DNA from: Peptococcaceae bacterium UBA7185
GTDB taxonomy: Bacteria; Bacillota; Peptococcia; Peptococcales; Peptococcaceae
Direction: 5' to 3'
Assembly: GCA_002491065.1 (NCBI GenBank)
Contig: DKVF01000031.1
Span: 30,859 to 94,858, forward strand
DNA: 64,000 bases
How positions within the stretch are numbered: position 1 is the stretch's first letter; the number at the start of each line of letters is the position of its first letter. Both the position numbers and the translations under genes were made by a program. Shown here piece after piece: positions 9,028 to 16,730 of the stretch. The notes under the pieces are model-generated. The model was not told the origin of the DNA. It saw nothing but the letters and a program-made list of their open reading frames with translations, and made no database searches.

Positions 9028-9936
9028 TTATTTCTGTACAGGCATTTCGGCTTCTACAGGACCGTTTTCGTGTGGAGCGGACCATTTCAAAGCGTTTGGA
9101 TCTTTTGGTTTCTGAGATGCAGCGATGATATTTGCTTCAATTTTGCTGCCAGGCATATTTGGTGCGTTATCCCAGATTACTTTGTGGAAGGTATAATATT
9201 TTCCCACATAATGGCTCAGCTTGGTCAGCGGAATGTAAACGCTGATGAAAGCCAGACAGAGGATAAACAGAACCAAAACGGCAGGAACGCCTTCTGGATA
9301 GAATACTTCCAAAGACTGGAATGTAAACATAGCGTGAGCAATGTTGCGACCGAAGCCAAAGGTCATGTCGCCCAGCCAGTTGAGCAGACCAAAAGCAGAG
9401 GTTGCCAACAGAATCACCAGGTTGAAATATTCCTGCGGTGTGGTATAGCTCTTAAACTCTCTGACAAAGAGACGTTTGCACAATAGACCGATGGCTCCGA
9501 CGGTCATCAGCACGCCGGCAACGATCCCTGCCAATGTGGTCAGGACAATAATGATAGTGGAAAATACACCGGCTGGCACAAAAGCGCCGATCAGGCACAA
9601 TACGCTCCAGGCGATTGCGGCGTACATACCTAAATGTAAAGAGTAGGACAGCCACCAGAATTTGTTCTGATGGATAAACAGTTTTTTGATGAACAGCATT
9701 TCTTCAAACATATCGATCAGTTCGCGTTTCAGATTGTGCTGCCGTTCCTTTTCGTACCATTTGTCTTCTTCCATGTAAGAACCGCCATAGCGGAATTTTT
9801 CATCTGATTCCAGCGGAATCGGATACAGGTCTTGTCTGCCATGCTGAGGTAATTTTCCGTAATCCATGAATTTCTTTACAGACAATCCGATGAATGCAAT
9901 CAGAGCAACCCAGCAAAGGATAGTTAAAATAATCAT
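9028..9936 (-). CDS. NarI/DsrM-like cytochrome-b membrane subunit of the Hdr-like complex
   Basis: A strong ribosome-binding site (AAGGAGGT) precedes the ATG at 9936, giving 302 residues; a longer open frame upstream has no such signal. There is one N-terminal helix, then a charged cytoplasmic segment (about 25-85) and four or five further membrane helices. Histidines in WWLSYSLHLGM, NIAHAMF and LSHYVGKYYTFH are candidate haem b ligands, as in respiratory nitrate reductase gamma and DsrM subunits. It probably passes quinol electrons to the Fe-S subunit encoded 24 bp downstream. Haem binding and quinone use are inferred from family membership. Confidence 0.8.
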   Translation of the reverse strand: MIILTILCWVALIAFIGLSVKKFMDYGKLPQHGRQDLYPIPLESDEKFRYGGSYMEEDKWYEKERQHNLKRELIDMFEEMLFIKKLFIHQNKFWWLSYSLHLGMYAAIAWSVLCLIGAFVPAGVFSTIIIVLTTLAGIVAGVLMTVGAIGLLCKRLFVREFKSYTTPQEYFNLVILLATSAFGLLNWLGDMTFGFGRNIAHAMFTFQSLEVFYPEGVPAVLVLFILCLAFISVYIPLTKLSHYVGKYYTFHKVIWDNAPNMPGSKIEANIIAASQKPKDPNALKWSAPHENGPVEAEMPVQK

Positions 9937-10058
9937 TCTAGTACCTCCTTGGTTTTTTGTAATTGTTTTGTGCGTCCTGCCATTTGCCGCCCACTGCACC
10001 GCCTGATGTACAGCTGTATGAAACAAAAGGTCATTCACGCAAAATCCTACTAACTATC

Positions 10059-10086
10059 ATTATACCGAATTGCAAGGCAATTTCAA
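10059..10086 (-). promoter_or_regulatory. Sigma-A-type promoter of the Hdr-like operon
   Basis: On the minus strand TTGAAA (10081-10086) and TATAAT (10059-10064) are separated by 16 bp. They lie about 120 bp upstream of the ATG at 9936, so a leader of about 115 nt is predicted. Confidence 0.7.
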
Positions 10087-10372
10087 ATCTTTTTTGCAAT
10101 CCGACGAACTTTGACAATAAACATCTATTTCCTAAGGTATCAAGAAATATTATAAGCTTTGTCAGAGAAGGAAGAGAGAAACCTTTTTGTTCTGATTTCA
10201 TTATACATGATTTGCGCAGCAGAAAAAGGAGAAATTGTTGGAAAACTTACGGGGATTCCCCCTTTGAAATATGACAGATGGGTGTTATCATGCTATGATG
10301 TATTTGCATTGGTACAATTTTAAAGAGCTCAGTGGGACGATGATGTATTTTTATTTATTCTTCATTAAGAAA
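10087..10372. other. Intergenic stretch without a supported gene
   Basis: Together with the leader and promoter before it, this makes over 400 bases without a gene. A short plus-strand frame from 10271 has no ribosome-binding site and no recognisable protein. I see no repeat, structured RNA or convincing promoter here. Confidence 0.5.
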
Positions 10373-10402
10373 GAAAAAATGCCAACAGAAAAAACTGTTG
10401 GC
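10373..10402 (-). terminator. Rho-independent terminator after the 43-residue membrane protein gene
   Basis: GCCAACAG (10381-10388) and CTGTTGGC (10395-10402) form a perfect 8-bp stem with a 6-nt loop. On the minus strand it is followed by ATTTTTT (10373-10380), 60 bp beyond the stop of the small gene. Confidence 0.85.
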
Positions 10403-10462
10403 AGCAAACATAGTTCCTGTTTTGGGGATACGCAAGACAGGTATCCCAGGCAAGGCTTAGAA

Positions 10463-10594
10463 TTAATAATTACCGGCCATCCACATGCCCAGCCAAAAAA
10501 TTAAAGCGATGGCGGCGATATGCCAAATCCACCAGCCGGGACGCAAAAATGCCCAGGTGCCCAGATTGCGGTCAATTTTTTTGATTTGATCCAT
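10463..10594 (-). CDS. Small membrane protein, 43 residues, function unknown
   Basis: An ATG (10592-10594) with AAAAGGAGCG ten bases upstream opens a 43-codon frame ending in TAA. The protein begins MDQIKKIDRNLGTW, continues with the aromatic segment FLRPGWWIWHIA and a single hydrophobic helix (about 22-40), and ends GNY. Its own promoter (-10 at 10639) and terminator (10381-10402) make it a complete small transcription unit. The Trp/His-rich helix and the position just upstream of the cytochrome-b/Fe-S pair suggest a small respiratory subunit or assembly factor, but this is inference. I do not recognise the family. Confidence 0.8.
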   Translation of the reverse strand: MDQIKKIDRNLGTWAFLRPGWWIWHIAAIALIFWLGMWMAGNY

Positions 10595-10638
10595 GGTATT
10601 CACGCTCCTTTTCTCTTAGTATGGAGAATGGCAGGGAG

Positions 10639-10668
10639 ATTATACTGGAAGTATTTTGTGTTTCTTAA
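10639..10668 (-). promoter_or_regulatory. Promoter of the 43-residue membrane protein gene
   Basis: Minus-strand TATAAT (10639-10644) lies 18 bp from TTAAGA (10663-10668, four of six consensus bases), 45 bp upstream of the start codon. Confidence 0.5.
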
Positions 10669-10746
10669 GAATAAAAGAAGTCAAGTTAGAAGAATACAAA
10701 AATAGGATTTGGCGCACAGAGATCACATCACCTGTGCAAGTCTTAA

Positions 10747-10775
10747 TTGAGAACTGTGCGAAAAAGTAGTATAAT
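10747..10775 (+). promoter_or_regulatory. Sigma-A-type promoter of the LytTR two-component genes
   Basis: TTGAGA (10747-10752), a 17-bp spacer and TATAAT (10770-10775) stand 24 bp before the response-regulator ATG. Confidence 0.85.
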
Positions 10776-10799
10776 GGCACTTGCGAGAGAGGTGAGAGC

Positions 10800-11519
10800 A
10801 TGTTACGTATCGCAATTTGTGATGATGAGGACAGCGCAGTTGCAGAACATAAAAAAATTACAGAAGCCTGTTTGCAGCAATGCGGCAGTGCAGGTGAAAT
10901 TGTGACCTATACTGCTGGGGACAATCTGCTTTATGACATCACCGAAGATGATTTTTTCTTTGATTTGATTTTGTTGGACATAGAGATGCCAGGAAATACC
11001 GGCATGGAGATTGCTGCGAGTATAAAGCCTTGTTTGCCCAATGTGAAAATAATTTTTATAACCTCGCACATTGAATACGCAATCGACGCCTTTGAGCTGT
11101 CTATTTTTCGCTATGTGCCCAAGGATGAAATTGATAAACGGCTGTTTTCTGCCATTCAGGACGCCATTAAGCTTATCACCTTGGAGGACGGTAAGGTTTA
11201 TACCATTCAGACGAACAGTCGTCTGGAAAAGATTCCCTATCGGGAGATTTATTATATTGAGCGGGAAGGGAAAAACGCGAAAATTTCCGCAGCCGGCGGT
11301 GTGTCCAAGGTGCGGAAGAGTTTGCAGCAGGTTTATGAAGAATTAAACGCGGAAGAATTTATCTATATTGACCGGGGCTGTATCGTGAATCTCATCCACA
11401 TTATGCAGATAAGAGATGGGATGGCTGTTCTGAAGAATGGCATGTCACTGCCCATAAGCCGTACCCATCTGCAGGGCGTGAAGGCGCAGCTCAACAACTA
11501 CTGGGGGATGCATATATGA
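10800..11519 (+). CDS. LytTR-family response regulator (AgrA/LytR type)
   Basis: The 239-residue DNA-binding regulator has an N-terminal receiver domain with acidic pocket D8/D9, phospho-acceptor D60 in LLDIEMPGNTG, and a switch-region K in YVPKDE. A LytTR domain fills the C-terminal 105 residues, from KVYTIQTNSR through YYIEREGKN and FIYIDRGCIVNL to LPISRTHLQG. GAGAGAGGTGAG gives a good ribosome-binding site. The stop overlaps the kinase start by 4 bp (ATGA), so the two are translationally coupled. The likely target is the ABC exporter operon immediately downstream. Confidence 0.95.
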   Translation: MLRIAICDDEDSAVAEHKKITEACLQQCGSAGEIVTYTAGDNLLYDITEDDFFFDLILLDIEMPGNTGMEIAASIKPCLPNVKIIFITSHIEYAIDAFELSIFRYVPKDEIDKRLFSAIQDAIKLITLEDGKVYTIQTNSRLEKIPYREIYYIEREGKNAKISAAGGVSKVRKSLQQVYEELNAEEFIYIDRGCIVNLIHIMQIRDGMAVLKNGMSLPISRTHLQGVKAQLNNYWGMHI

Positions 11520-12814
11520 TGACTTGGCTGATAGCATTTTCAGGCTTTGTAGCAGGCAGTGTGCGGATGATGGGCTGTCTGCTCTTGTTGTCCCGGCTGC
11601 TTTTTGTCAAAGAACCGGCAAAGCAAAGTATCACGACGGTTGCTGTCGGTGCGGCTGTGATTTCTGTCCTTCTGTCTGTGACAGGCTTGTCAGATTTTTA
11701 TCGCATGACGCTGGAAATACTTTTAATCGTGTGCTGTGCCAGTTATTTTCAGAAAGCGGATAGGCGCATGAGTCTGTTTGTGGGAATCTTTTATGAGATT
11801 GCTGTTTTCTTTTGGCAGTTTCTTTTTGCGGCGTGGCTGGGCGTGGGATTTCGGTCTGCCGCTTTTCTTGATTATGGAACGGGAGCGGGGCAAGTCGCAG
11901 TTTGGTGTCTCCATTTGTCGTTGTTTGTTTTGCTCCTGTATCTTTTGAAACGTCCGAATCTGGGTGCAAAAGAAGGGTTCCGTTTTGCATCTGCAATTGT
12001 CATTGCAGGATTTCTGGCAGTGGTTTCCTTGTCCCAGCAGACTGTTCTGGTGATTGCCGATGATACCTTGGAGATGTGGACCATCTTGGCAGTCGTTCTG
12101 CTGATGGCCGTTTTGGTGTTCAATATGAATCGGCAGTATGAGGTTGAAAAGGAACTGGCAGCGCTAAAATCTCAACAGGCGGAGCTGTTGGAGCGTGATT
12201 ATGCAGCCTTGCACAACGCTTATGCAATCAATGCAAAATTGTTCCATGATTTTCACAATCATATCGGTGTGCTGCGTCAGCTGCTTGTCCATGATAAGAC
12301 GGAGGAAGCCGTGCAGTATTTGGATGCGCTGCAGGCGCCTGTGAGAGAATTGACCGACACGGTGTGGACAGGAGAGGAAACGGTAGACTATCTCATCAAC
12401 AGCAAAGCCATAGCTGCAGAAGCACAGGGCATCACGTATCAGGTACAGGCGGAATTTCCCCGCCATACAAATCTCAGAAGTGCCGACTTGTGCGCGATAT
12501 TGGGTAATCTTTTGGACAATGCACTGGAAGCCGCAGGGCAGATCCCCGATTCAGAGCAGAGATTCATCAGGCTTACCATCCGCCGCATCCATCAAATGCT
12601 CATCATAAAGGTGGAGAACACTTTCTTCACGCCGCCTGAACAACAGGAAGGCGAGCTGAAAACGTCAAAAGCTGAAGCGGGCTTGCATGGATGGGGACTA
12701 AAAAGCGCCCAGACTGCTGCTGAAAAATATGATGGCATGGTACAGATATCTTATACCGGAAATATTTTCCGGGCAATTGTCACCTTATCCTATCAGGGCG
12801 TATCTGTTGAATGA
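11516..12814 (+). CDS. GHKL sensor histidine kinase (AgrC/citrate-synthase-like type)
   Basis: The 432-residue membrane kinase has about six or seven transmembrane helices in residues 1-205, a short coiled linker (EKELAALKSQQAELLERDY), then the H-box FHDFHNHIGVLR and the N-box NLLDNALEAA. A glycine-containing G-box (GLHGWGLKS) follows. This is the layout of kinases that sense peptides or membrane stress and phosphorylate LytTR regulators. No adjacent agrB-like peptide protease was found, so an Agr-type cyclic peptide is not supported; the signal is unknown. A terminator follows directly. Confidence 0.92.
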   Translation: MMTWLIAFSGFVAGSVRMMGCLLLLSRLLFVKEPAKQSITTVAVGAAVISVLLSVTGLSDFYRMTLEILLIVCCASYFQKADRRMSLFVGIFYEIAVFFWQFLFAAWLGVGFRSAAFLDYGTGAGQVAVWCLHLSLFVLLLYLLKRPNLGAKEGFRFASAIVIAGFLAVVSLSQQTVLVIADDTLEMWTILAVVLLMAVLVFNMNRQYEVEKELAALKSQQAELLERDYAALHNAYAINAKLFHDFHNHIGVLRQLLVHDKTEEAVQYLDALQAPVRELTDTVWTGEETVDYLINSKAIAAEAQGITYQVQAEFPRHTNLRSADLCAILGNLLDNALEAAGQIPDSEQRFIRLTIRRIHQMLIIKVENTFFTPPEQQEGELKTSKAEAGLHGWGLKSAQTAAEKYDGMVQISYTGNIFRAIVTLSYQGVSVE

Positions 12815-12825
12815 GTATGCATTAG

Positions 12826-12861
12826 AAGCTGCAAGGCATGTGGAATGCTTTGCAGCTTTTT
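12826..12861 (+). terminator. Rho-independent terminator after the histidine kinase
   Basis: AAGCTGCAAGGCAT (12826-12839) pairs with ATGCTTTGCAGCTT (12845-12858) around a 5-nt loop, with one mismatch, followed by T residues. It separates the regulatory genes from the exporter genes, which therefore need their own start signal. Confidence 0.85.
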
Positions 12862-12965
12862 CGCGGTCAAAAACCTGCCGTTTACGGACATTCGGGCACA
12901 GTGGCAGTTTTTGCGCTATGCTAAAGACATGATAAATCAAAGAAAAATTTGAGGAGGAAAAAGCT

Positions 12966-13142
12966 ATGCGTCATGTTGTGATTCGTGGATTGTTAGGTTT
13001 GCTGTGGTTGGTGGCTGCTTTGGTAAGCGGCCAATCGGAAAATTTTGAAATGGCTGCCTTTTATGTTCTGCTGGGCGGAGTATTCCTGTATTCAGCTTTT
13101 ACCACGTGGAAAAAGGAAAGGGACAAGAATGGGGGACGATAA
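12966..13142 (+). CDS. Small two-helix membrane protein preceding the ABC exporter, 58 residues
   Basis: ATG at 12966 follows GAGGAGGAAAAAGCT and opens a 58-codon frame. The product has two hydrophobic segments (about 7-20 and 28-47) and a basic, charged tail (TWKKERDKNGGR). Its last 14 bases overlap the ATPase gene. TATGCT at 12917-12922 may be the -10 of an exporter promoter; no good -35 is visible, which would fit activation by the upstream LytTR regulator. It may be an exporter accessory subunit or an immunity-like protein. It lacks any peptide-precursor leader motif, so I do not call it a signal peptide or bacteriocin. Confidence 0.75.
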   Translation: MRHVVIRGLLGLLWLVAALVSGQSENFEMAAFYVLLGGVFLYSAFTTWKKERDKNGGR

Positions 13143-13851
13143 AATGTGTGTACCGCTGTTGTCCATAAAAAATTTGAGCGCATGGTATGATAGCGAAAAA
13201 ATGGCGCTCAAAGGGCTTACCTTGGAATTGGCTGAACATGAGGTTGTGGGCTTAATCGGGCTGAATGGCGCGGGAAAAACGACATTTTTGCAGGTCTTGT
13301 CCGGTCTCTTGCCCACGTTTCGCTCCGATGGCGTCTGGTTTTGCGGGCGCTCTGTGACATTCAGGGAGCGGAATTTTAAGCTTTGCCGCTATAGTGTGTT
13401 TGCCGAGGACAATTCCTTTCAGTATTTTACTTTTCGTGAATATCTCTCCTATGTATTTTCAGCATATGGGAACGCGCTGCCCGATGTTTCAGAGCTGGTG
13501 CAGGGCTTTCACTTTGAAGATTATACAGACGTTTTATTGAAGGAGCTTTCAACGGGCAACCGCAAAAAGGTTTTTCTGATCACGGCATTTGCGCTGAAAC
13601 CCAAATTGCTTTTGCTTGATGAGCCGGTGAACGGGCTGGATTTTGAAAGTACAGAATATCTGTATAAGCAAATTGCTGGTTATAAAGAGTATGGTACGGT
13701 TTTGTTTTCCTCGCATATTTTGGAAAGCATCGCGCTGACCGCTGATCGGGTAGTGGTTTTGAAGGATGGAAAAATCCGGCGGAATTTAAAAAAGGGACAG
13801 ATTGATGCGGTTGGTATTCGGGAGGCTTTGCGCTATGAACAGGATGTGTAA
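13129..13851 (+). CDS. ABC transporter ATP-binding protein
   Basis: The chosen ATG (13129) has GGAAAGGGACA in front and gives 240 residues; ATG at 13144 is an alternative. It hydrolyses ATP to drive the membrane partner encoded next. Walker A is GLNGAGKTT, the Q-loop region is FAEDNSFQYF, the signature is LSTGN (a diverged LSGGQ), Walker B is LLLLDEP, and the H-loop is SSHIL. Size and single domain fit lantibiotic-resistance or multidrug ABC-2 exporters. The gene overlaps both neighbours, so the unit is tightly coupled. Confidence 0.9.
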   Translation: MGDDKMCVPLLSIKNLSAWYDSEKMALKGLTLELAEHEVVGLIGLNGAGKTTFLQVLSGLLPTFRSDGVWFCGRSVTFRERNFKLCRYSVFAEDNSFQYFTFREYLSYVFSAYGNALPDVSELVQGFHFEDYTDVLLKELSTGNRKKVFLITAFALKPKLLLLDEPVNGLDFESTEYLYKQIAGYKEYGTVLFSSHILESIALTADRVVVLKDGKIRRNLKKGQIDAVGIREALRYEQDV

Positions 13852-15043
13852 AGTTTTTTTCCAAAATTTATTTGGCACTAAGCAGAATCCGTTCATACGG
13901 ACAGGCATTATCTGTCTGATTCTCCTTGGGAGTCTCTCGATAGCCGATTATCAGGTCCCAATGAAGCCGTCCATTTTATATCTGATGGTAAGTACCTTCA
14001 CCGCAGGCGTGATGTGGCAGGGGCTTTCTTCGGAGACGTGTGCCGCGCACATGCAGCATATGCTCATGCTTCCCTTTGCAGGGCGGGAATTTGTGTTTTC
14101 CTATATAGCTGCAGTGGGACTGTATACTTTTTTGACGAAAACAGCGGTTTTGCTGGCACTTGTGCTGGCGGTGTCGGTGTGGAGCTGGGCAGAACTGTTG
14201 GGCAGTGTTCTTTGTGCGGTGAATGCCATCCTCATGACTGCTGCTATCTTTTCCTGGAAACAAAAATGGCCTGGGGGAGTTTTTTGGAGTGCTGCGGTAC
14301 TTGCCGTCCTCTTTTCTTGCTGGGAGAAGCCGTGGTTTCTGCCGCTGCTGTTGTGCAACAGCATTCTGGCAGTTTTATCCTTGCGCAGCGCCGACGGTTA
14401 TGCCTTCTATTTGCAGGGCAGGAAAAGCAAGATGGCGAGGGGGCGCAAACGTTATTGGCTATGGATGTATTTCCTACGCTATTTGGGAAGTCATAAAAAC
14501 TATCTCGCCAACACTGTGATTCTGTGGTGTATGGCCTGTGTCTTTCCCTTCTTTATCAGGCAGACGGCAAGTTGGTCTATGATTCCCCTTGGCTTTGCCA
14601 TCCTTTCCCTGAACACGCCTATTTGTATTTTGCTGTCCTGCGACCGCGCTTTAGAGCGTGCCGTGCGGTTTCTGCCCAATCAGGAGAAAGGTTTCTGCGT
14701 GCCCTATTGTGCATTCATTTTCTTGTGCAATCTGAGCGCAGATGGAATCTTTCTCTGCAGCCTGCAAATCCAGCTGGGCGGCGTTACCGCGCAAATGATT
14801 GCCGTTGCCATTTTCTTTGCTCTGCAAAGCGCAATTTTTTCTGTTCTCTTGGAATGGTTTTGCCCCATTCGTGATTGGAAGCTGGAGAGTGATTTATGGC
14901 ATCATCCCAGAAAATATCTCGTACCGGCAACGATGCTTTTGCTGGCATTTGCCGTGGGAACGATGCCAATGCTCCAATTCCTATTGCTTTGTTTGCTGGC
15001 TGCTGAACTTGCAGGGTTGTTTATTTACTGTGGGAGGTGCTAA
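13835..15043 (+). CDS. ABC-2-like membrane permease partner
   Basis: A 402-residue protein with roughly ten hydrophobic segments starts at ATG 13835, 17 bp inside the ATPase gene and behind GGAGGCTTTGCGCT. It shows no soluble domain and no clear family motif beyond the segmented hydrophobicity of exporter permeases. With the preceding ATPase it should form an exporter whose substrate is unknown. LytTR/GHKL-linked exporters commonly handle antimicrobial peptides; that role is an inference here. Confidence 0.8.
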   Translation: MNRMCKVFFQNLFGTKQNPFIRTGIICLILLGSLSIADYQVPMKPSILYLMVSTFTAGVMWQGLSSETCAAHMQHMLMLPFAGREFVFSYIAAVGLYTFLTKTAVLLALVLAVSVWSWAELLGSVLCAVNAILMTAAIFSWKQKWPGGVFWSAAVLAVLFSCWEKPWFLPLLLCNSILAVLSLRSADGYAFYLQGRKSKMARGRKRYWLWMYFLRYLGSHKNYLANTVILWCMACVFPFFIRQTASWSMIPLGFAILSLNTPICILLSCDRALERAVRFLPNQEKGFCVPYCAFIFLCNLSADGIFLCSLQIQLGGVTAQMIAVAIFFALQSAIFSVLLEWFCPIRDWKLESDLWHHPRKYLVPATMLLLAFAVGTMPMLQFLLLCLLAAELAGLFIYCGRC

Positions 15044-15047
15044 TTTG

Positions 15048-15269
15048 ATGAGATGTTCAGGAAAATGCCCAAAATGCGGCGGAGCCAATCTCATTCGGAT
15101 TTCGGATAACCCAAGCCGCTATGCCAGTGGAAATAATATTTACACCTCTACCATAACGCTGGTGGGAAAAATTCCTGTTATTCGTTATGTCTGCTGCGAC
15201 TGCGGGTATGTGGAAAACTGGGTGGAACAGAAAAAAGGACTGGCAAAGATTCAGCATACTTTTGGGTAA
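15048..15269 (+). CDS. Small zinc-ribbon protein, 73 residues
   Basis: GGGAGGTG precedes the ATG at 15048, 4 bp after the permease stop. The protein has a CPKCGG knuckle near the N-terminus and a YVCCDCGY knuckle near residue 50, a four-cysteine zinc ribbon. It is probably the last gene of the exporter operon. Similar stand-alone ribbons accompany exporter genes in gut Bacillota but I know no assigned role. Confidence 0.8.
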   Translation: MRCSGKCPKCGGANLIRISDNPSRYASGNNIYTSTITLVGKIPVIRYVCCDCGYVENWVEQKKGLAKIQHTFG

Positions 15270-15596
15270 GATTTTTGCCGATGGGGGACGATTTATTTGA
15301 CTTCTCTATAGACTTTTTGTATGCTAGAAAAAAGCCTATGGAGGAGTTTTTTTGTGAGGTGGTGCAGCAGTTTGTTTGTTCAAAAATTTATGGGTACATA
15401 GTTCATTTTTTATTGACGCGCACAATTTATTATAAAGATACATTCTGTTTGTAACGAAGCAATTTGCATAAGTGCTTCAAAGCAGGTTTCCATGGCTTTT
15501 GCGTGAAAAATGTTTTCTTCACTCCTATCTTATGGTATAATAAACAGTCATAGTAAATTTTGATGCAAAGAGAATTTTTATACAGGGGATGGTATC
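15270..15596. other. Intergenic region upstream of the glcEFD operon
   Basis: No gene fits in these 327 bases. TATAAT at 15536-15541 is the likely -10 box for glcE, 55 bp upstream of its ATG; its -35 is weak. GAAGCA (15456-15461) and TGCTTC (15473-15478) form a short inverted repeat with an 11-bp spacer, a possible but unproven operator. Confidence 0.45.
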
Positions 15597-16730
15597 ATGA
15601 CGACCTATAAACCTTATGGCATTAAGGAAGTGCAGGAGCTTTTACGGCAGGCGAAAGGACAAGGGCTGCCGGTGTGGACTCGACATCAAAGACAAGAGGG
15701 TATGGGCCTGGATTTTCAGAATTGGAATAAAATTCGTGAAATAGATGAGAATAATCTCACGGTGACAGCAGAGCGAGGTGTGACCTTGGGAGAACTGGAG
15801 GATGCGGTGAACCGCTGCGGTCTGCATGTGGCTGCGATGACGGAGGATTTGCGCACGGTTACGCTGGGAGATTTTTTTGCAGAGCAAATGCCCTGTCTCA
15901 CTGCGGGATATTACAATCATCCCCGTTTTCAGGTGTTGGGTCTGGAGGTGCTCTTGCCCGACGGCGTGGTGCTGCATGTGGCGGGAAAAACAGTGAAAAA
16001 TGTAACGGGCTACGATATGTGCCGCTTTTACATCAGCAATCGGGAGACCTTGGCCTTACCCATGGCATTTACCTTAAAATTGGTGTCCAAGGAGCCGGTG
16101 CAGGTGATGCTGGAGGCGGTGCTGGAACAGGAAGATTTGCTCATGCCGCTGGTTGTGCAAATGCGGAAACGGCGGATCACACCGCAGGTCTTTGTTTATT
16201 GGAATGCCGTCGCTGCGGAAATAGTGAAGCAGGAAGGGACTGCGGGGCATTTGATGATGTCTTTTTGCGGTAGCGAGGCAAAGGTAAAGCGGGAGCTAGA
16301 AGCAATCAGCGATTTGGCCGAAGAAATGCAGATAGGTCTGCAGCTTTGCACAGAGCCGGAACAGTTGTGGTGGAGTCTGAAAACTCTGCGCAGTCATACT
16401 GTCTGGGCAGATGGATTAAAGGTTCCATCGTTGTATTGCGGTGTGTTGATGGAGGAGCTAACGACGCAGAAAATAGGCTGCTGGTATAGCCCATTGGAGG
16501 GCAGCCTGCATCTTCTACCGGAAGATGCAGATGGTGTGCAGTATCAGGCCTTGTGCAATCGCGCAGTAGAATTGGGTGGCTGCGGAAACTGGTACTACCA
16601 ATATCAATACCACTTTGCGCCTGCGGGGGAAACGGCCATTTGGCAAAAGCTGAAGGAGAAATTTGACAGTGAGAATCGATTGAATCCAATGGAGATAGGC
16701 GGTGCGATAGAACATGACGACAAAAATTGA
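15597..16730 (+). CDS. glcE: Glycolate/lactate oxidase FAD-binding subunit (GlcE-like)
   Basis: This 377-residue flavoprotein subunit has the PCMH-type FAD domain in its N-terminal half: RGVTLGELEDAVNRCGLHV is the first FAD strand-loop, and GKTVKNVTGYDMCRFYI matches the GlcE signature around residues 126-142. A C-terminal FAD-linked oxidase fold follows. It acts with GlcD and GlcF to oxidise 2-hydroxyacids such as D-lactate or glycolate and pass electrons to a membrane acceptor. AGGGGATGG is the ribosome-binding site. The last 17 bases overlap glcF. The exact substrate is not visible. Confidence 0.85.
   Translation: MTTYKPYGIKEVQELLRQAKGQGLPVWTRHQRQEGMGLDFQNWNKIREIDENNLTVTAERGVTLGELEDAVNRCGLHVAAMTEDLRTVTLGDFFAEQMPCLTAGYYNHPRFQVLGLEVLLPDGVVLHVAGKTVKNVTGYDMCRFYISNRETLALPMAFTLKLVSKEPVQVMLEAVLEQEDLLMPLVVQMRKRRITPQVFVYWNAVAAEIVKQEGTAGHLMMSFCGSEAKVKRELEAISDLAEEMQIGLQLCTEPEQLWWSLKTLRSHTVWADGLKVPSLYCGVLMEELTTQKIGCWYSPLEGSLHLLPEDADGVQYQALCNRAVELGGCGNWYYQYQYHFAPAGETAIWQKLKEKFDSENRLNPMEIGGAIEHDDKN

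Noticed and set aside
10271..10504. Plus-strand 77-codon frame overlapping the small membrane gene
   Set aside because: No Shine-Dalgarno, crosses the terminator and the 43-residue gene antisense, and no recognisable protein.
10463..10594. Light-harvesting-complex-like peptide
   Set aside because: Short Trp/His-rich helices can look like LH peptides, but the conserved spacing is not met and no photosynthesis genes are present.
10800..12814. Agr-type quorum-sensing locus
   Set aside because: RR and kinase fit, but there is no agrB protease gene and no agrD precursor; the nearby 58-residue protein has two membrane helices and no peptide signature.
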